Source of the DNA: JAYWAM01 sp043782425
GTDB lineage: Bacteria > Pseudomonadota > Gammaproteobacteria > Burkholderiales > Usitatibacteraceae
DNA length: 10,242 nt
Direction of reading: 5' to 3'
Assembly: GCA_043782425.1 (NCBI GenBank)
Contig: JAYWAM010000287.1
Location: 1-10,242, forward strand
The notes under the pieces are model-generated. The model was not told the origin of the DNA and ran no database searches. It was given only the letters and a program-made list of their open reading frames with translations. Of the stretch, positions 7,184 through 10,242 are shown piece after piece. The translations under genes were made by a program, and so were the position numbers. Within the stretch, counting starts at the first letter, position 1. Each line of letters opens with the position of its first letter.

Positions 7184-7273
7184 GATGATAAATATCAATT
7201 TTGATACGGTTGCCTGCACTACCCCGTTCAACTCGGACCGGTTAATTTCGACGTCAGCCTTATGGAGAAATAC
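7184..7273 (+). promoter_or_regulatory. Short intergenic leader before the GFA-family gene, including the start-deciding RBS
   Basis: This 90-bp gap remains somewhat AT-rich at its left end, then returns to mixed composition. I find no good promoter pair and no hairpin with a T-run. GGAG at 7264-7267, 6 nt before the ATG at 7274, is a good Shine-Dalgarno and selects that codon over the upstream in-frame ATG at 7262, which actually overlaps the GGAG and has no ribosome site of its own. Confidence 0.5.
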
Positions 7274-7669
7274 ATGCACAAAGGTAGCTGTCTATGTGGA
7301 GCTGTGGCGTACGAAATCATCGGCTCGCTTGGCCCAGCAGTATGTTGCCACTGCTCTCGTTGCCGGAAAGCAACTGGTTCTGCGTTTGCGGCAGTATCCC
7401 CAGTCGCTGCCAAAGACTTTCGCATCGTCAAGGGGCAAGAGTCTTTGCGAAGCTACCGCACAGATGCAGGTATTCATCGTGTATTTTGCGGCACTTGTGG
7501 TTCTCCCATTATCAGCAAGCGCGACAGCACACCTGAAACTGTACGGGTGCGCATAGGCGCGCTTGATACTCCGCTAGACACAAAAGTATCTGCACATATT
7601 TTCGTGGGATCGAAGGCTGAATGGTATGAAATTATGGATGGTATGCCACAGTACGAAGAGCGCCCGTAG
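7274..7669 (+). CDS. GFA/CENP-V family zinc protein (glutathione-dependent formaldehyde-activating enzyme-like)
   Basis: With the start at 7274 the protein has 131 residues and begins MHKGSCLCGAV. An in-frame ATG at 7262 would add four residues, but GGAG sits ideally for the 7274 ATG. Numbering from 7274, the family's cysteine pattern is complete: C6 and C8 with C72 and C75 (CGTCGS) form the structural zinc site, and C25, C27 and C30 in the CHCSRCRKATGS stretch correspond to the catalytic zinc site of Gfa. Most short Gfa-like proteins of this kind have no proven substrate; S-hydroxymethylglutathione formation is known only for some members. No formaldehyde dehydrogenase gene is nearby, so a formaldehyde role is not supported by context. 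A GC-rich hairpin overlaps the stop codon. Assignment to the family is secure; function is open. Confidence 0.9.
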   Translation: MHKGSCLCGAVAYEIIGSLGPAVCCHCSRCRKATGSAFAAVSPVAAKDFRIVKGQESLRSYRTDAGIHRVFCGTCGSPIISKRDSTPETVRVRIGALDTPLDTKVSAHIFVGSKAEWYEIMDGMPQYEERP

Positions 7670-7676
7670 GCGGGCG
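7661..7676 (+). terminator. GC-rich hairpin over the GFA gene stop codon
   Basis: CGCCCG (7661-7666) and CGGGCG (7671-7676) form a perfect 6-bp GC stem around TAGG, so the TAG stop codon lies in the loop. There is no T-run after it, so it is not a canonical Rho-independent terminator. It may serve as a 3'-end stabiliser or transcription pause, or be incidental. Confidence 0.3.
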
Positions 7677-7711
7677 ACACGTCGTTCAAGTAGGCGCAGC
7701 CCGCGCCGTGT

Positions 7712-7731
7712 TATTATGGGAATTATTCCCA
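7712..7731 (+). promoter_or_regulatory. Perfect 15-bp palindrome overlapping a candidate -10, upstream of the DUF6502-type gene
   Basis: TGGGAAT-T-ATTCCCA (7717-7731) is a perfect inverted repeat with 7-bp arms and a one-base centre. TATTAT at 7712-7717 matches the -10 consensus at five of six positions and its last base is the first base of the palindrome, so a bound protein would occlude the promoter. The -35 is weak: AGTAGG at 17 bp, or TTCAAG at a spacing of 21. The downstream start codon is at 7763 with no clear Shine-Dalgarno. The repeat lacks a T-run and looks like an operator rather than a terminator. The operator role is inferred. Confidence 0.5.
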
Positions 7732-7762
7732 CGCGATATTTCACCGGCAACATTGCATACCT

Positions 7763-8704
7763 ATGGCCGCTCGACCGAAGAGGGTTGATGCTGACACGCT
7801 AGCCTCTGCTTCCCCCGCCCTGTTGCGGGCAGTGCGCCACCTGCTACGCCCGCTGGTCAAGTTGCTGTTGAGAAACGGCGTTCCCTTCCCTGCACTTTCC
7901 GCCCTGCTCAAAGAAATCTATTTCGAGGTCGCCAGCCAGGATCTCGCGCCCGATGAAAAGAAGCAGACTAACAGCCAGATCAGCCTCATCACCGGCATCC
8001 ACCGCAAGGATGTGCGCAGATTGCTCACCGATGGCACTGAGCTTGAGGCTTTGCACAAGACTACTTCGCTCGCAGCGGAAATTGTCACGCGCTGGATCAG
8101 CGACCCTACCTTTTTAAATAACCGCAAACAGCCGGCTGCACTGGCGCGTCTTGCCAGCGTTGGCGCTGAGCGATCTTTCGAGTTTCTTGCCTCCAGCATC
8201 AGCAAAGATGTGCGCCCGCGCTCGCTACTCGACGAGCTTTTACGCCTGGAAATGGTTACGCTCGATAGCAATGATCGCGTGATTCTTAATCAGCAAGCTT
8301 TTGTTCCCAAGGCGGGATCGGAGGCGATGGCGTTCTTCTTTGGCCAAAACGCGCACGATCATCTTGCTGCGGCGGCACACAATTTGCTCTCCAAGGACCC
8401 GATGTTTCTCGAACAAGGAATTTTTGGCGATCAATTGAGCGCCACATCAGTCGACAAAATTGCCGCGCTGGTGCGTGACGAGTGGCGCAAAATGGTGCGC
8501 AAAGTTGTGCCGCACGCCAGCAGGCTGGACGCACACGACGCGAAGAGCGGTAAAATTGACATGCGTATGCGCTTCGGCATTTACTTTTATGCAGACAAAA
8601 GCCAGCCAGCGGCCAGTAAGTCCACAAAGATCAACAAAAAAATAACGGTAGGGAAGACGCGCTCCATTGCAAAACGAGTCCGGCGAAACAGCGATGCAAA
8701 GTAA
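7763..8704 (+). CDS. DUF6502-type protein with putative helix-turn-helix; possible regulator
   Basis: The 313-residue protein has no signal peptide or membrane segment and appears soluble. I associate it, from memory, with the DUF6502 family because of the N-terminal LLRPLVKLLLRNGVPFPALS region (27-46), LLKEIYFEVA (48-57), and the C-terminal motif RMRFGIYFYAD (268-278). Residues about 70-90 (NSQISLITGIHRKDVRRLL) look like a helix-turn-helix, with ISLITGI as the first helix and turn and HRKDVRRLL as the recognition helix. This supports DNA binding but is not proof. The C-terminal tail (about 286-308) is very basic. The start at 7763 lacks a good Shine-Dalgarno. A palindrome lies 32-46 bp upstream, and the repeat lipoprotein gene starts 28 bp after the stop, so the two are probably co-transcribed. 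No biochemical function is known to me. Confidence 0.72.
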   Translation: MAARPKRVDADTLASASPALLRAVRHLLRPLVKLLLRNGVPFPALSALLKEIYFEVASQDLAPDEKKQTNSQISLITGIHRKDVRRLLTDGTELEALHKTTSLAAEIVTRWISDPTFLNNRKQPAALARLASVGAERSFEFLASSISKDVRPRSLLDELLRLEMVTLDSNDRVILNQQAFVPKAGSEAMAFFFGQNAHDHLAAAAHNLLSKDPMFLEQGIFGDQLSATSVDKIAALVRDEWRKMVRKVVPHASRLDAHDAKSGKIDMRMRFGIYFYADKSQPAASKSTKINKKITVGKTRSIAKRVRRNSDAK

Positions 8705-8732
8705 CCGGATATTTCCAACTGCGGAGACAAGC

Positions 8733-10242
8733 ATGAGTTCTTTTTCCTTTTTTCTAAGTAGATTATTCGCGGCATTTGCCGTGGCGCTGCTGGTTGCCTC
8801 GTGTAGCGGCGGCAGTGGCGGCGCGAGCCAGGTGGGCATAGGCAGCGGTGGCACGGGCGGCATCGCGTCCGGGCCGATCAGCGGCCTGGGCAGCGTGACT
8901 GTCAACGGCATCCAGTTTGATGACAGCAAGGCGCAGGTGACCATCAATGGTCGCGCCGACCGGCCGGTGAGCGAGCTCAGGCTTGGCATGGTGGTGGACG
9001 TGCGTGGCGTCATCGCGGCGAACGGCAGCAGCGGTAAAGCCGATAGCATCATGTCATCGATTGTCGTAGAAGGGCCTGTGTCAGCAATTGATTTGGCCAG
9101 CGGCACGCTCACGGTATTGGGTCAGAATGTGCGTTTTAATGCGCGCACCGTATTGGAGGGGTTTTCCAGTTTTTCTGCGCTGGCGCAAGACGATGTCATT
9201 GAAGTGAGCGGTCTCAAAGATGCGTCCGGTGCAACTACTGTCGCCACACGCATCGAGCGCCGCCCGGCCTTTGTCGCGGGAACGTCGCTTATCGAAGTTA
9301 ATGGTGAGATTAGCGCTTTGACGCCGACTAATTTTCGCATAGGCGCATTGAGCATAGTCTATTCCGGGACCACGTTACGTGACATTCCGGCAAGCGGGCT
9401 GGTCAACGGCCTTAAGGTAAAGGTGCAGGCCACCCAACCAGTAGTTGCCAACCTGCTCACGGCAACGTTGGTGCAAGGCGTGAGCAGCGCGCCCATCCCC
9501 GTCGGCACGCGGCTTGAAATTGAGGGGTTTGTCGCGTCCTTTGTGTACCCCGCCAACTTCCTTGTCGGCGATCAGCTCGTCAACGCCAGCGCAGCGCAAT
9601 ATACCAACGGTAGCGCCGCTGACCTTGCCAATGGCAAACGCGTGGAAGTTGAAGGCACGCTAACGGGCAGCATGCTCAGCGCAAGCCGGGTCGAATTCCA
9701 CAACGAGACTGCGGCGCCCAGCATAGAACTGGAAGGCCTTATCTCTGACTTTATCTCGGCAGGAAACTTCAAGGTGCGCGCGCAGCTCATTGACGCCACG
9801 CGCGCCACCTTCAGCAACGGTGTGGCGGCCAATCTTGCTGATGGCAGGCTGGTCAAGATCAAAGGTACGGCGTTGGGCAGCGTGCTGATCGCAGATCAAG
9901 TCGAGTTTAAGGACAGCACGCCAGCGGAAGCGACGCGCCTCTCGGTGCAAGGCTTGATTAGCGATTTCGTCTCCGCAGCGAGTTTCCGTGTAAACGGCCA
10001 GCTCGTCGCGACCAGCGCGGCAACAGCTTTCTTCGGCGGCGGGCCGAACGATCTGGCCAATGGCAGAAGCGTGGAAGCGGAGGGCATCGTGGCGGACGGC
10101 ATTCTGTCCGCTGTGAAAATCACGATAAGGCCGCCCGAAATGGCGCAAGTAGTTAGCACCGAAGGCATCATCACCGATTTCGCGTCCCCATCAAGTTTCA
10201 AGGTGAACGGGCAGGTGATAGCGGCAAGCGCACAAACTCAGT
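8733..10242 (+). CDS. Lipoprotein with tandem DUF5666-like repeats, 3' end cut by window
   Basis: The open frame gives 503 residues without a stop at the edge. The N-terminus (1-24) is a lipoprotein signal: a hydrophobic core (LFAAFAVALL, 11-20) and a VAS-C lipobox, with Cys24 as the likely lipidated residue. S25 at +2 suggests outer-membrane sorting. A Gly/Ser linker (25-47) follows. The rest consists of repeated beta-rich units of about 60-70 residues, recognised from memory as DUF5666: GPISGLGSVTVNG at 47-59, then units starting near 111, 188, 262, 332, 404 and 475. Each has the pattern xEGxIsdf...NFkV..Q......DLANGr.VeveGt. The start at 8733 has GGAG 6 nt upstream. An in-frame ATG at 8694, overlapping the preceding stop, would add 13 residues before the signal and has no ribosome site. 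Function is unknown; a surface or periplasmic structural or binding role is plausible. It follows the DUF6502-type gene by 28 bp. Confidence 0.85.
   Translation, partial: MSSFSFFLSRLFAAFAVALLVASCSGGSGGASQVGIGSGGTGGIASGPISGLGSVTVNGIQFDDSKAQVTINGRADRPVSELRLGMVVDVRGVIAANGSSGKADSIMSSIVVEGPVSAIDLASGTLTVLGQNVRFNARTVLEGFSSFSALAQDDVIEVSGLKDASGATTVATRIERRPAFVAGTSLIEVNGEISALTPTNFRIGALSIVYSGTTLRDIPASGLVNGLKVKVQATQPVVANLLTATLVQGVSSAPIPVGTRLEIEGFVASFVYPANFLVGDQLVNASAAQYTNGSAADLANGKRVEVEGTLTGSMLSASRVEFHNETAAPSIELEGLISDFISAGNFKVRAQLIDATRATFSNGVAANLADGRLVKIKGTALGSVLIADQVEFKDSTPAEATRLSVQGLISDFVSAASFRVNGQLVATSAATAFFGGGPNDLANGRSVEAEGIVADGILSAVKITIRPPEMAQVVSTEGIITDFASPSSFKVNGQVIAASAQTQ
9063..10242 (+). repeat. 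Tandem protein repeats (six DUF5666-like units, last one truncated)
   Basis: Unit positions on DNA are about 9063-9263, 9294-9479, 9516-9704, 9726-9914, 9942-10133 and 10155 onward. The last four start 70, 72 and 71 codons apart. Shared positions include ELEGLISDF/SVQGLISDF/STEGIITDF at the start, NFKV or SFRV or SFKV, then QL or QV, and DLANGR or NLADGR before an EVEGT-like strand. The third to sixth units are the most alike and the first two are more diverged, as expected of an array growing by internal duplication. The conservation is mainly at the protein level; the DNA units are not identical. Confidence 0.8.

Noticed and set aside
7164..7556. A 130-codon plus-strand frame overlapping the methyltransferase end and the GFA gene
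   Set aside because: It is in a different frame from the GFA gene, whose complete zinc-ligand cysteine pattern and ribosome site are convincing; the alternative shows no domain.
8694..8732. Upstream in-frame ATG at 8694 as the lipoprotein start, overlapping the preceding stop codon
   Set aside because: It would place 13 mostly polar residues before the signal peptide and has no Shine-Dalgarno, while the ATG at 8733 has GGAG at 6-nt spacing and gives a standard lipoprotein signal.
8447..9112. A 221-codon minus-strand open frame spanning the junction of the DUF6502-type gene and the lipoprotein gene
   Set aside because: Both plus-strand genes are supported by domain patterns, a lipobox and a ribosome site. 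The antisense frame has low-complexity Pro/Leu/Ser content typical of a reverse-strand reading of Gly-rich coding sequence.
1..10242. Search for defence systems, toxin-antitoxin pairs, CRISPR arrays, tRNAs and insertion sequences
   Set aside because: No array of short direct repeats, no transposase or integrase motifs, no cloverleaf and no recognisable toxin or defence nuclease domains were found by reading both strands.

Overview
The window looks like a chromosomal segment of a moderately GC-rich Gram-negative proteobacterium. The main evidence is the left block: ffh on the minus strand, divergent from ypjD and corB on the plus strand. As I recall, this order is kept in E. coli and many other gamma-/beta-proteobacteria. 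A gamma- or related betaproteobacterium is likely; the genus cannot be read from the sequence. I see no rRNA, tRNA, CRISPR array, insertion sequence or integrase, and no gene-free stretch longer than 300 bases.

Layout. (1) 1-1175, minus: ffh, the SRP GTPase, cut by the window edge inside its M domain. (2) 1244-3371, plus: ypjD (CcsA-fold membrane protein) followed by corB (CNNM/CorC-type membrane protein with paired CBS domains), probably one operon; corB uses a TTG start. (3) 3377-4591, minus: icd, an NADP-dependent isocitrate dehydrogenase of the eukaryote-like subfamily. It converges on corB with only 5 bp between the stop codons and has a perfect TATAAT box upstream. (4) 4742-6256, plus: an MscS-type channel fused to a C-terminal cyclic-nucleotide-binding domain. 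(5) 6317-7183 and 7274-7669, plus: two accessory genes, a PPM/LCMT-family methyltransferase (clearly AT-richer than its surroundings) and a small GFA/CENP-V zinc protein. (6) 7763-10242, plus: a DUF6502-type protein with a putative helix-turn-helix, followed after 28 bp by a lipoprotein built from tandem ~70-residue DUF5666-like units that runs off the right edge.

Functional reading. The left part is housekeeping: membrane protein targeting, a membrane assembly factor, divalent cation homeostasis and the TCA cycle. The channel gene suggests osmotic gating that may respond to a nucleotide ligand. The least understood part is the right-hand DUF6502/DUF5666 pair. A 15-bp perfect inverted repeat (7717-7731) overlaps a plausible -10 box just upstream of the HTH-containing gene, which suggests an autoregulated regulator controlling a surface or periplasmic repeat lipoprotein. 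That is an inference, and it is my best candidate for an undescribed system here.
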